A stretch of 64,000 nt of DNA, from the NCBI GenBank assembly GCA_021229015.1, contig CM037795.1, positions 14,469,201-14,533,200 on the forward strand, written 5' to 3'. Numbering within the stretch: the stretch's first letter is position 1; each line of letters opens with the position of its first letter. This document shows positions 10,556 through 21,893 of this stretch, piece by piece. This DNA is from Solen grandis. Lineage: Eukaryota; Mollusca; Bivalvia; Adapedonta; Solenidae. The notes beneath the pieces are model-generated. The model was not told the DNA's origin and searched no databases. It saw only the letters and a list, made by a program, of their open reading frames with translations. Both the position numbers and the translations under genes were made by a program.

Positions 10556-11640
10556 CACTGTTACAATTATTACTTGTTTTTATTATCTCCCTTTATTTAT
10601 TTTATATTAATTTTTGTACAGAACATACATCCTTAACTATTCAAGGTATTAATTTGATATTTTAAATATATATTGATAGTGAGTAGCAGAAGTGCAATGA
10701 CTACAAAATAGAGCTCTGTCTGATTTTTTTTTAAAATTATCTCCCTTTATTCATTTTTTTTGGCTTGAGAATACTTCATTACTTTATTAAGTCTACATAT
10801 TTGACATACTTACTCCACTCAAGAATGGCATAATTATTTGACATCTGACCTGCTCAGATGGGGGCATAGAGTTTTCTAACACATCTTGTTTTAATTATTC
10901 ATTGAAATGTAGACAACATTTGACAAACTGTGAAATGTTTTAGTGCCTGAGCCATATTGGAAATATTTTCAAATGGTGTAATTTCTATGTTTATAGAAAC
11001 AAATACTTGACCTTGCCATGTGTTCTGACTGTACAGTGTCTTAAATCAACTTCTCTTATGGTACATATAACATGTTCTGGAATTATAAACCTTTTCAGAG
11101 CTTTTTTCCCCTTTTTATCAAGGTATTGGCTTGAAACTTCATATTCGAATAGCTAACAGCTAAGAAAAGTGCAGTGACCAAAAACCTTAACTCTTCATGT
11201 CTGTTTTTCTTTTTGTTGTATTTTTAAGTGTTTCCCGTTATTAAGGTTTTAAAACTTGACATTTAAAATGATGGCAAGTAGTAGCAGTGCATTGACCAAG
11301 AACCATAACTCTGCATGGTTGAACTTTTGTATGATTTCCCTTATTTTATTCCATTTTTGTCGGTGGCAAAACCCATTAACAAAACAAGGTAAAGACTTGA
11401 AACTTGAAATATAAAATGATGGTAGGAGCATTGCAGTAATCAAGAATGATAACTCTGCCTGCTCTGAATTTTTTCTATTTATCTCCATTTATTTTTATCC
11501 AGAACATAACTCCTAAACTATAAAAAATACTATTTTGAAACAAAACATACTTGTAAATAAATAGTGAGTATAAGAAGTGCAATGACTAAGAACCAGAACT
11601 CTACCTGGCTCTTTATATTTTTTAGTTCACCTGAGAATGA
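10556..11640. repeat. Degenerate ~140-bp tandem repeat (host of the element at 9545)
   Basis: The motif GTGCARTGACYAAGAACCATAACTCTG recurs near 10692, 11168, 11287, 11432 and 11575, alternating with TCTCCCTTTATTTAT stretches. The same motif (CCAAGAACCATAACTCTGTG) is found left of 9545, so the inverted-end element was inserted into this repeat. No coding frame. FLOT2 5' exons were looked for here and not found. Confidence 0.6.
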
Positions 11641-11996
11641 ACTACTGAAGGAAATCTGTTGTATTCACTCCATAACCACAAACTTCTTTTGTTCTTTATG
11701 TAGTCATTCTATTGTCCTTAGATAATTGTTCTGCCACTTAAAGTACCACTTTGCATCAGTGTCTGTTTGGACATATGTCAACATTCTCATGTATACACAC
11801 TAGCATCATCATTTTTTTATCACTCTTCTTTAAACTTTATAACAATGGCTAAGTTATATTATGGTAGATATCAACCATAAACCTTTTCACACCTAAAAAT
11901 ACTTTTCATTCTGAGGTGGTTTATCTAAAAAAATTGATGTAAAATATCACAAGAGTCAATAATTAAAGGATCAATAATACAATCTCAACTTTGCAG

Positions 11997-12211
11997 GATT
12001 TCACTGGAGGTGATGACCTTGAACCCTCAGTGTCAGAGTGTGGAGACATCTGAGGGTGTGCCTGTGACGGTGACTGGTGTGGCCCAGTGTAAGATCATGA
12101 GGCAGCCAGACATTCTGAAGACAGCCTGCGAACAGTTCCTTGGAAAATCAGTTGACCATATTGAGAGGGTCATTCTTCAGACCCTTGAAGGTCATCTCAG
12201 GGCCATTCTTG
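11997..12211 (+). CDS. FLOT2: FLOT2 exon (first visible)
   Basis: It is 215 bp; one base finishes a split codon (probably Arg of the family's QRISLE) and one base is left over. The acceptor is actttgcag and the donor is gtatgt. It encodes ISLEVMTLNPQCQSVETSEG to QTLEGHLRAILG of the SPFH domain. Confidence 0.95.
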
Positions 12212-15200
12212 GTATGTAGGCTTGAGTTAATTCCTTATAAAGGGTTTCATAGTCCTGATTTAGTATCTGCTATCGCTTTACTTACAGTTAATGATACCCA
12301 TTTTAGGTAAAACTATTTTAAGACCTTCCCAGGCGCTATTAAAGTACTGGTCCAAGCCAGGAACTGTTGAAAGGGATTTGTTTAAGGTGCAAGTTGCTTC
12401 CCCTTGATGTTAAAGAAATTAAGGTTGTTGAAGTAAATAGAATTCAGTAAGTTTAATTTTGGAAACGTATATTTTAACTACATAATTATGTAGGAATAAA
12501 AAGATATATTTCAAACTGAAGTCAGTTTTCTTGACCAAGTCATCTTCAGTCTTGGTATTGTTTGTCATAAATTTTAAAATGATTTATTTCAAAATTCACA
12601 GGCTTGGTGTTTTTTGTATACATATTTATTTTTTACATTTAAATCATTGCGAAATCGAAATGGTTTCGAAATAGACACTGTTATCAGTGTTTGGTTCTTC
12701 AGATGAGAATAAAATAAAAATAAATGAAAAAGAAAGCATGGTAAAATAGACCAATACAAATTGAATTCAAGAGGAGGATTTACAAAAAAAAAAAAAAAAA
12801 AAAATAGGAAGAAGAAATTAAACAGTTGGGTCAGAAAACTTTCATAGTTTTTTCTTCTGATTTGTATTTAATTTGAATTCATCATAAATGATATTTGTTT
12901 TTTAAAATTCAAAGAGTCACCTATGTTGCATATAACCTTTTTACTACTTTTTTGTATATTTGAAGTTGTTTCTAGAATGCAATACATACCAGTGAAAGTA
13001 GTCATTGCAATTCATACTTGTGATGAAAAAGTCTGACTTCCTTAAGATCTATATTGTTCATTTACCCATTACTTCATAAATATTCATGTATAAATTTTCA
13101 ACGTCATGATTATTAATTAATTGAACTTTAAAATGGTATTCAAAACTGGATTTTTCTTCGCTCTGCAGACTGTGTAGAATTTGAGCTACACTAATATTGT
13201 ATGAGCAAACAGAAGAGACCCTGATCAGACAGCTCCTGTTCTGGTCTGCTCTGTTTTACTATGTACAAAAATAAGTCTATATGAAGTATAGGGTTAAAAT
13301 TTTCAGCACTGAAAAAATTAAGATAGAAAAAAAAAATGAACAAGCATGAAGGGTATTATGCAAGTCTCAGCCTTGCAGGCTTATACAGGTTAAAATACTG
13401 TGGAATCATGGATTATTTATAAGTACATAATTACAAGTAGAACAAATCAATTTGAATAAACAGGCTTACAGATCAGAATTCATTGTCTCCTGTCCTGATG
13501 AGTGATATGCCTACTTCAGGTACTCTAAGTGTTGAGGCCATCTACCAAGACAGAGACCAGTTTGCTCAACTTGTCCGAGATGTTGCTTCGCCAGATGTCG
13601 GCAAGATGGGCATTGAGATCCTCAGTTTCACCATCAAGGACATCTTTGACGATGTTGAGTATCTGTCATCCCTGGGACGTGCCCAGACAGCCAATGTGAA
13701 GAGGGATGCAGATATTGGTGTGGCTGAGGCAAACAGAGATGCTGGTATCAGGGTGGGTACAAATAACTTTGGGTTGGGGTGGATGTCGTTTGTTGGTGGC
13801 CAAAAGAGCAATTAGCTCATGGGTTTCTGTTAGCTGATAATGAAATTGTCATGTCCAGAAAGTTACTCATACTTGGAATATTATATAGGATTTAAAGGCA
13901 TATGGACATTTTTTCTACTCTGCTAGATCTTACAGGTTTTAAGTCAATTTTTTTTATTCAAATCTTCCTCTGGATTTGAGGTACAGACCTTCAGTTCTGT
14001 GAAAGACATATTTTCTCAAGGCTCTTCATCATATTTCAAAAGGTTTCAGGGAAATTTCCCATTCTTCGATATATTATTTTCTGTCAGTGACAGGTAAACA
14101 TTATTTTGTACATTGTCAGATTTTTTTCCTCTGTCTTGTCTTTTACTAGTAAAAATATCATATTTGAACATTCTGGTGGCCGAGGGGATTAAGCGTCTGC
14201 CTCAGGATCGGGATGTCGTGGGTTTGATCCCTTGTCGCATGGTAAGACATAAAAAATGGTACAAGTAAAGCTCCCTGCTTGGCACTCAGTAATAAAGGTA
14301 GTTTTAGGACTGGTTGGCCTGGTGTCAAAATAATGTGACTGGGAGTGGTATCAAGCCACATGTCTACAGAATGATGCTGAAGTGTGGCAGCACTACATCT
14401 GTCTTCAGTAGACATAGTTTCTGAAATACTTTCAGTGGGACAGTAAACCTTAAAAAAAATTATTATTCTTATATGAGGGAGTAATCACAAAATTTCAGAA
14501 AGAAAGCCATTGCAAAATAAAGTAAAAAGATTTTGTGATGATTAATTTATTTTATCTATAAGTTGCATAATTATGCGGTATAATTTTAAAGCTTATAGAT
14601 CAAATCAGTTAAAATTAATCCAGTCTGGAAAAAAAATCCTTAAAAATTAAAACATATACAATTATTTTTATTTTTGTGACAAACACATTTCAGGAAGCTG
14701 ATTGTGAGAGACTGCGTATGGATGCCAAGTACGAGGCTGACACTAAAGTGGCAGACTCCAACAGAGCTTACCAGATGAAGAAGGCTGCCTTCGACATGGA
14801 GGTGAACGCCAAGGTATGTACACATTGCAGGCATTTTTGCCAGATGATGGAAAGTGGGCCTTTTTACCATATTATGGGGGGAAAATCACAAATGTCTTCT
14901 TGATTAAGAGTAAAGAAAATCCGTTGTTAGAAAGCACATTTTGTGGAAATAAATATATGGACAGCCCCTGATAAAGTCATGTGTAGCTATATTTTCATTG
15001 ACAGGGCCCTATTAGTTTTATTTGTATTCATAAAGTATGAGCTTGAAGTTGTGGTTGTATGTAAACTAGACTGTTTACTTTAAACTCATCTGTTTTGCAA
15101 ATTAAAATGCTTACTTCCCATTCAGTTAATATTTTATTGAGATGTAAAGCATAGGGTTTATAGATGTATTGTTGTCTGTAGCTTTCCTACCACCTCTTTA

Positions 15201-18200
15201 GGTCATCAAAAGAAAGCCTTAATATGTACTCATCTTATAATGGTAGGGCTCGCAATATCAGATTTCACAATTACAATAGAGGATCTACATGTTACTGAAA
15301 TGTGCCAGCTCTTGGTTTGAAATAATCAGAATTTTAGAATGATTAAAAAAAAAAGACTGTGAGGACAGTGAATTAAACAATTTTGTGGTGTCATGGCTGA
15401 CCTTGTGTCAATAGGTTGCAGAGGCAGAGCTTGCCTACCAGCTGCAGAGCGCCAAGGAACGCCAGAGAATCCGAGCTGAGGAGATTGAGATTGATGTTGT
15501 GGAGAGGAGGAAGTTGATCGACATTGAGGAGAAGGAAATCCTGCGTAAAGAGAAGGAGCTGATTGCCACAGTTAAGCGCCCAGCTGAGGCTCATGCCTAC
15601 AAGTTGGAGACCCTCGCTGAGGGTAACAGGTTAGAGATATCTGTAGATTTTGTGGTGGTCATGGCTAACATGAGATTTTCCTGAAAAACAAAAATGTATA
15701 GCCCTTAAACTGCTGTTTCTTTGGACAGAAAGAAAAAAAATCCTACATACATATTATGTTTAGCATGCTCCTACGGGAAATGTCTTTCAATATGTGTGGG
15801 ACGTTAAACCCAACAAACAAATAAACTTCAATATGTCAATATGATAGTGAATTTGAGATTTTTTAAATATTTTATGAAATACAGGCCTGGTATTTATGTT
15901 CAGGGGCATCAGAAAACCAAGGAGAATAACTCTTGGACTGAATTTTATACAAATTATGGCCTGTTTTGTAACTTGGATTCTAAGTTAAAGTTTTGCATGC
16001 ACAGTGTTATTATGCTTATGTCTCAGTAACTGGTCAGGGGATTGATTTTAGACTTCATAAACAAATTTAGGGGTATTAGACTATCAGGGTATATCATTTT
16101 AACTATCATTATATACAGGGTATATGAAAGGCAAGAATTAAAATAGATTTCATTTGATTTACCAACAAGCATTTTGAATTGTCGAGCGTGCTGTCCTCTG
16201 ACAGCTCTTGTTAACTTTAAATGGTATATGAAGCAGTTGTTGTTGCTTTTTTGGAGTGCTGACTGTGAAATATCTAGCTTTATTGTTGAATGAATAAACA
16301 GAGAAGGCTGTTCTGTTTGCCAGTGTATCATAATGAGTCGGTATGAAATAAATAGTTAAGGTCAGTGAAGATTCTAGCCTAAGCAGGAATTAAACACCAA
16401 ACACTAGAATCAGTTGTCAATATTTGCTACTGTTTAATCACAGGAATATTAACTAGTGATGTTTCGATTGTTGCTTGTTACCGACAATCAGTTACTTTAC
16501 TGAAAGCATCAATAACCGATTTGCATTTATCTGTTTTGCGACTTCGTTTTGAAATGTTATACAGTATCATATGATGTATTGTCTGTCTAGTGTACTCTGT
16601 ACATCAATCTGGAATCTCTTGATTTTATCCAGGTTTCTATATGAAAACCTTTAAATATCCCCTTTCAAACAATAAGGCCCAGAACTAACCTATTAAGTAT
16701 TAACTGTTCAAGCATTTTAAGGCTAAAACTATAGTCTAAAAAACTACTTCATGAAGTTCATGTAACCATGTAATTCCTTGCTTTGAATGTTACCTCTGGT
16801 TCTAGGGATCATTAATGGGAAAGTTATCGATTATACTTCCATCAGATCGAACCGATAATGATTGTGATAAATACCAAGCGATTTCTATCACTAATATTAA
16901 CTATGATGTCTCCTTGCCAGGACCCAGACAGTGGAGGTTGCTCGTGCTGAGGCCGAGAAGATTCGTCTTATTGGTGGGGCTGAAGCCAACTCTATTGAGG
17001 TTGTTGGTAAGGCTGAGGCTGAAAGGATGAGGCTGAAGGCGTCTGCCTACAAACAGTACGGAGACGCTGCCATGCTTAGCTTGGTCCTTGAAACTCTGCC
17101 TAAGGTATTGTTCATTTTGTTTATTTGTGAAATAGTATAAATGGTTGGCCAATTTTCAATTTTATGTCCCTGCCACTGGACATGATAAAATATTTTTCAT
17201 TTAAATTAACGTTCAATGATAATTATTATAAAATGCAAATTTTCGGGTAACTTTATTTGTGAGTTTGTCTTTTAGAAAGTTTTTAGATCTTTTAAAAAAA
17301 ACTGAGTCCGATTTCATAGAGACAAATATTCATGGATACAACCATCCAGGAAATCCAAAGAAATAAATCCCCTACAGATATGACTAATAATACAGTATTT
17401 TACTGCCATACTAGTTGCTTAAAAATTGCTATGTCTCAGTTATAATGTTTACACTGGTAAGTTAACAAAGAAAAACAAAACCCAAGAATCCATTGTTATT
17501 GACTGCTGTGACTTGACCGTAGGTAGATATAAGGGGTTTAATCAATATTACAGTTTTGTGTGATTGACCTACATTGTATTCTATAATAAACCTAGATGTT
17601 AAAAGAGAACATTTCATATTATAAAGTAAATGAAAAGACAAATGCAGTTTTAATTCTTGTACAGTTATGGACATTTTTTTAATTCATTTCTTTCTTGGCA
17701 TACAGTATAAAAGCAATATCCTAAGTCATGGGAGAAAAGGAGGAATATATATCTGCTTTCTTAGCATTTAGCAATCTAAAATTATTACATATTTGTATGT
17801 ATTTTCATATTTTCAATTAAGACATTTGCTAAATGGTTGAGACTTTTACTATCAAAACCTATCTGTTCACAGATTGCCGCTGAGGTGTCTGCACCACTGT
17901 CCAAGACAGATGAGATTGTGCTTGTCGGTGACGACAGGACAACATCGGAAGTTAGCCGACTGATTAGTCAGCTGCCCCCAGCAGTCCAGGCCCTGACTGG
18001 AGTGGATCTGTCCAAGGTGAGTCTCCAGGTTACAGGTGGAGTCCTTGTATTAGTGGGCGTATGAGAAATTGATTTTGTAATAATGTATCTTGGGCTGCTG
18101 CCAATGCAAGGTGTGTTAAGCAAGGTCAATATCTATGACAGTTTTTCTTCTCTTTATCTTGACCCCATATTAACCTTTGTTTTCATCTGTGGTCTTATTG

Positions 18201-18484
18201 TGTGGCCTGCTGTAAGCAGAGGTGACACATAGGGATCACTTTTCCGTCATTGTTTCCGTCATGCTTCAGCTGGTGACACATGTTCCAAAGAAAATCTTGT
18301 TTTGTTTCTATTCAATTTGTGTGTTTCACATTGTCTTTTACTTCATATTGACACTTGACTGTTTCACCTGTTGAGATTGACCTTTGACCTTGTGTTGACC
18401 TTTAGGTATCAGCTGATGACCTTGACCTGATTTTGATCTGTGTTTCAGGTGTTGACCAAGGTCCCTGGGGCAACCAGCTCCTAA
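11997..18484 (+). CDS. FLOT2: Flotillin-2, 3' seven exons
   Basis: Seven exons join in phase to 381 codons plus a split first codon and end at TAA. The family length is about 428, so only about the first 44 residues are missing. Flotillin-2 is a membrane scaffold on the inner leaflet of the plasma membrane and endosomes that oligomerises with flotillin-1 in lipid microdomains. The order is: the rest of the SPFH/PHB domain (ISLEVMTLNPQ, VPVTVTGVAQ, QTLEGHLRAILG, SVEAIYQDRDQFA, MGIEILSFTIKD), then the coiled-coil flotillin domain with Glu-Ala repeats (GVAEANRDAG, ARAEAEKIR, GKAEAERMR), ending ALTGVDLSK and ATSS. EIEIDVV and KELIATVKRPAEA favour flotillin-2 over flotillin-1. The exon with the myristoylated Gly2 and palmitoylated Cys residues is not in the window. 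The gene is divergent from NF1. Confidence 0.95.
13520..13752 (+). CDS. FLOT2: FLOT2 exon
   Basis: It is 233 bp, two bases in and then 77 codons. The acceptor is cctacttcag and the donor is gtgggt. It encodes AIYQDRDQFAQLVRDVASPD, then MGIEILSFTIKDIFDD and GVAEANRDAGIR, the end of the SPFH domain and the start of the coiled coil. An upstream ATG in frame (13483) lies in the intron and is not the start. Confidence 0.96.
14172..14455 (+). mobile_element. SINE family B, near full length
   Basis: It has a tRNA-like head (GGTGGCCGAGGGG..AAGCGTCTGCC, then a B-box-like GTGGGTTTGATCCC) and a body with AGCTCCCT..GCTTGGC, GGACTGGTTGGCC and ATCAAGCCACATGTCTACAG. It ends near GTGGGACAGTAAAC. It lies in FLOT2 intron 13753-14693. 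Confidence 0.8.
14694..14813 (+). CDS. FLOT2: FLOT2 exon
   Basis: It is 120 bp, 40 codons, phase 0. The acceptor is cacatttcag and the donor is gtatgt. It encodes EADCERLRMDAKYEADTKVA and KKAAFDMEVNAK, a charged helical coiled-coil segment. Confidence 0.95.
15415..15629 (+). CDS. FLOT2: FLOT2 exon
   Basis: It is 215 bp, phase 0 in and two bases over (AG of an Arg codon). The acceptor is tgtcaatag and the donor is gttaga; the phase of the next exon decides this donor over the nearer gtaaca. It encodes VAEAELAYQLQ, EEIEIDVVERRK, KEKELIATVKRPAEAHAYK. Confidence 0.93.
16921..17104 (+). CDS. FLOT2: FLOT2 exon
   Basis: It is 184 bp, one base in and then 61 codons. The acceptor is tccttgccag and the donor is gtattg. 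It encodes TQTVEVARAEAEKIRLIGGA, then GKAEAERMRLKASAYKQYGD and LVLETLPK, with two of the Glu-Ala repeats. Confidence 0.95.
17873..18016 (+). CDS. FLOT2: FLOT2 exon
   Basis: It is 144 bp, 48 codons, phase 0. The acceptor is ctgttcacag and the donor is gtgagt. It encodes IAAEVSAPLSKTDEIVLVG and PPAVQALTGVDLSK, the conserved C-terminal flotillin segment. Confidence 0.96.
18205..18310 (+). repeat. Dispersed repeat, inverted relative to 5920-6028
   Basis: It contains AGAGGTGACACATAGGGATC and then TTTCCGTCATGCTTCAGCTG, matching the reverse strand of 5920-6028. It lies in the last FLOT2 intron. Confidence 0.65.
18449..18484 (+). CDS. FLOT2: FLOT2 last coding exon
   Basis: The acceptor is tgtgtttcag, followed by 11 codons (VLTKVPGATSS) and TAA. 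Such a short, poorly conserved tail is usual in the family. The 3' UTR follows. Confidence 0.88.
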   Translation: MLTKVPGATSS

Positions 18485-19772
18485 GCTTTGTCAGCTTTCG
18501 TTGCTAAGGACTCTGTTATGCAACCATCTACATCTGTAACCTTGACAACATCATGTGTAGAGACCAAAGGAACAAGCATTAGTTGCCATACAGAAGTCTC
18601 CTTAACATAAATAACAGATCGTTGAAAGACGTGTCAACAAGAGATTTATATACAAGTTTTCATGTTTTAATACTTTTTTAAAGCTGCTGTTAAAGGAATG
18701 TAATTTTTAAGTATGTGTATTTACATGATAATATAATGTGTAAAATCAGTTATGTTTACCATAATCCTGTATTTCATTTTAAGTGCCCTTCATTATTTTA
18801 TACTTACAATATAGAATATTTTAACCTATAAATATAAAAAAACTATAACGGGTTCTGTACAAATGTTTACAGTTTCCTTTGTTCCTGAAGTTTTCTGTTT
18901 TTATTTGCAGAATTTAGAAATTATTGCTGTTTATTCCTTGAGCCTCTGCTCAGTTTTCAGACACATTCTTCACATACTTCTTGTATTAAAAACAAGTGAT
19001 GTTGTGTTATATTTGTGGATGTGTTTTTGAAGGTTTGAAACATACATTGTTTGATTTAATTATTGTAATGGAATTGGAGAAATTCTTCATAAAGCGGACC
19101 ATACATGATTAAAACAAAACAAAAAAATACCTGAAATTCTTAGGATAGATGCTCTAGTCTGACCACATTTTCATGAAAGTAATTCAATATGTTTACCTTG
19201 ACTGAGAAGGGAATGGTATTTTGTTGAACAATTGTGTGTGGACCTTCCAGTGATATAAATAAGAAAACAGCAGGAAAGAGAAAATTGAGAACATTTCTAT
19301 AGAGCATAGGAAAAAATCACTTCCTTTATTTCAGTATTAACAATATATATCAGTTAAAAAATAATCTCATCTATGTATCCCATTTGCCACATATTTAGTA
19401 GAAAACAAGGTCAAATTGTGATTTTCAAAGTTATTTGTAAAATAAATAATGAGTTTACAAGATTGAATTTGAAGATAATTGAGGAAAAAAGAAACTTCAG
19501 AAAGGCATCTTTATATTGAATATTATTTCTACTCATATTGGTTGTGTTGTGAAATGTTAGCAGTGTCATATTGCCATATTTGCATACCGATAGTGTACAG
19601 GATTGCATTTTGATTTATTTATTTATATTACTAAATTGTAATAAATTGTATTTCAAAACTTCAATGTTTTCATTCAGGAAGCAAAAAAGTCACCAAAAAT
19701 TGGAATGAAAAATTTAAGATGTAAATGTTGGATTCATTACTTTAGAGGGATATAAGACTCCCTTTTTGTTAT

Positions 19773-19778
19773 AATAAA
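19773..19778 (+). terminator. Candidate polyadenylation signal for FLOT2
   Basis: AATAAA about 1.3 kb after the stop codon, with a T/G-rich tract 25-45 bp downstream. The later signal at 22912 is an alternative. Confidence 0.4.
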
Positions 19779-21858
19779 GCGTTGAACAAACTGATAGAAC
19801 TACTCATTTTGTTTTGTACTGTATTGAAAAATTGCAATGTCTGGTTTTTGTTTATTTCTAAGTTCTTGTTTGAAAAAGCATGACTAGTACCACTTAAGCA
19901 ATGTTTCTGTGGCCATCCTGTAGGCAGGGTATGTGTGTTGTATTGGAACTTCTCTTGTTTTGATTATATATGTTGTTACGCTTTTTGTTGATTTTCTCAT
20001 TCAATGGCAGCCTTCTCACATCAGAGGAGATCTAGCATTCATGTGAAAAGCTTGTTTACTTTGCTCATCACTGTTACAGTATGAATTTTAAACAGACATT
20101 TATTTCAACTGTCATTCTCCGTGCATGTACGTATATTATAAAACTCATTGTGTTTTTTTTTTTTTTTTTTTTTTAAATATCTTTATTTCTATTGCACTTG
20201 TGGTTGATGTCTGACACAAAATTCTTTAATACTTCTAAAGAAAAACTTTGATAAAAATCATAGTGCTAAGTTCCTGTCTATGAAACATTTGATAAAATCC
20301 ATCCCTTTGAAAGATGTTTTTTATATACTGACCAAGACATAAGTGTAAGAAATGAAAAAAAAGCATACCCACACATAAGCAAGACACATTAAGCAAACAG
20401 TTACAAGTATCAAATTACTTTTATTCAGAGAGATAGATTCTTGCACGACATTTGGCAGTTGCCAAGCACTAGTGTTTGCACGCCATCATCTGGGAAATAT
20501 TTAAGAATTCTTAAATTGTACAGGTTTTTCACCAGTCTTTTGTGAATATCTGTATATTCGTCCCTTCCCCCAAAATTTTGCAGTGTAATTTTTACATATC
20601 TGAAGTGCCTGATAGTAAAATCATCAGTGTGTATTTTCAAATTTGTTTTTGTTGAAACACACCCCTCCCCCAGGCAGTAACATTATCTGCTGAGAGAGGA
20701 AAGTTTCTTAAATTTTGTGATTGATCAGATCATGATATTAACTGTTTAGTGCTAAATACCTTTTGAATATAAGAGCACAAGAAAAACAAAGTTTTATGAA
20801 TTGTAAAGAAGTTCTGATCATCATGCCACAATCTATGATGTTACCTCTAGCTGATGATTAAATCATTTCATTGCACCACAAGGTGTTGGAGATCAGGACT
20901 GTTTTTAACCGCCCCTCGATACATTCATCATTCACCAGATTTATAGCTCTTTTGATGTAGATTCACTTTATATGCGTAGATTGTCACTGACTTTACCAGT
21001 CTCTGTAAACAGGGTCAGACACTTGTCGTTAACACTTGTCCAAGCCTGTGTACTTGAGCCTGTGTACTTGACACTGTTCCTGAAAAAAAAAATCAGTGTT
21101 TAGTATCTTCACAGGTAATTTTGATACCAGTTTTCCTTATCAACATCTAGATTGGATTAATATGTGAATCTTATACTCTCTGTAGACTTAATTTTTTTTT
21201 TTTTGGTTAACAGATAACACTCTTTGAAAAGTGTCATTTGCTACCATTTCTATAAATATCCTTTTTTGTTGTCAGTTTTTATGTTTTACATAAAATAGTG
21301 TTCAATCTGTTTTAAATGTGCCAAGAATGATGATAAAAGATAGTGAGCTCTATTAGTAAACTAATCTGATGCCTTATAAGATGATTTTTTCTAATGAGAT
21401 GGCTCGGTGTTTGTTTGCTTGTACATGTGTCATTGTTCCTGCATTTAGTTCATCATTTGTCTAGTCATAACTCACAGCTATGACACGTGAAATTATGGAT
21501 TGTTTTATTGCCCTTTAAAATACTCTTTCATTAACTGTAATGCTTGTTGATGAAGTACTTTCAATGCCCTGTGACTTAATCTTTAGGTTTCTAACTTGTT
21601 AAATCCTTTGGCTTCCACTTTTTCGTTATTTCCAAAGACTCGATTTTAGGCAAGAGATCTGTTTGAATGTTTCTGAAGGAATTACAGGTCAGTGGCTCGG
21701 CCCTGTGCCTTTGCATACTATTTTCCTTATTTAATTTAGCGAAATTGCAGTGGTATACTCAAAAACAAAAGCATCAATTATAAAGTAACAGATTTGGTAT
21801 CTATAAAAAGTGAAATCCAGTCTCTTATGATTGTTCATATTAAGTAATTCACGTGATT

Positions 21859-21861
21859 TGT

Positions 21862-21886
<25 letters not shown>
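21859..21886. repeat. (TG)n microsatellite
   Basis: About 14 TG dinucleotides followed by GAGAGAGATG. Non-coding, downstream of FLOT2. Confidence 0.95.

Positions 21887-21893
<7 letters not shown>

Noticed and set aside
12010..12012. ATG inside the first visible FLOT2 exon as the gene start
   Set aside because: It lies within the conserved ISLEVMTL segment of the SPFH domain, and coding similarity extends upstream of it to the acceptor.
13190..13300. Decayed copy of the TTAA MITE
   Set aside because: It has GGTCTGC and GTCTATATGAAGTATAGGGTTAA-like words, but no left end and weak overall similarity.
13483..13519. In-frame ATG upstream of a FLOT2 exon as an alternative start
   Set aside because: The stretch has no similarity to flotillin, a clean acceptor lies at 13517-13519, and the preceding exon joins in phase.
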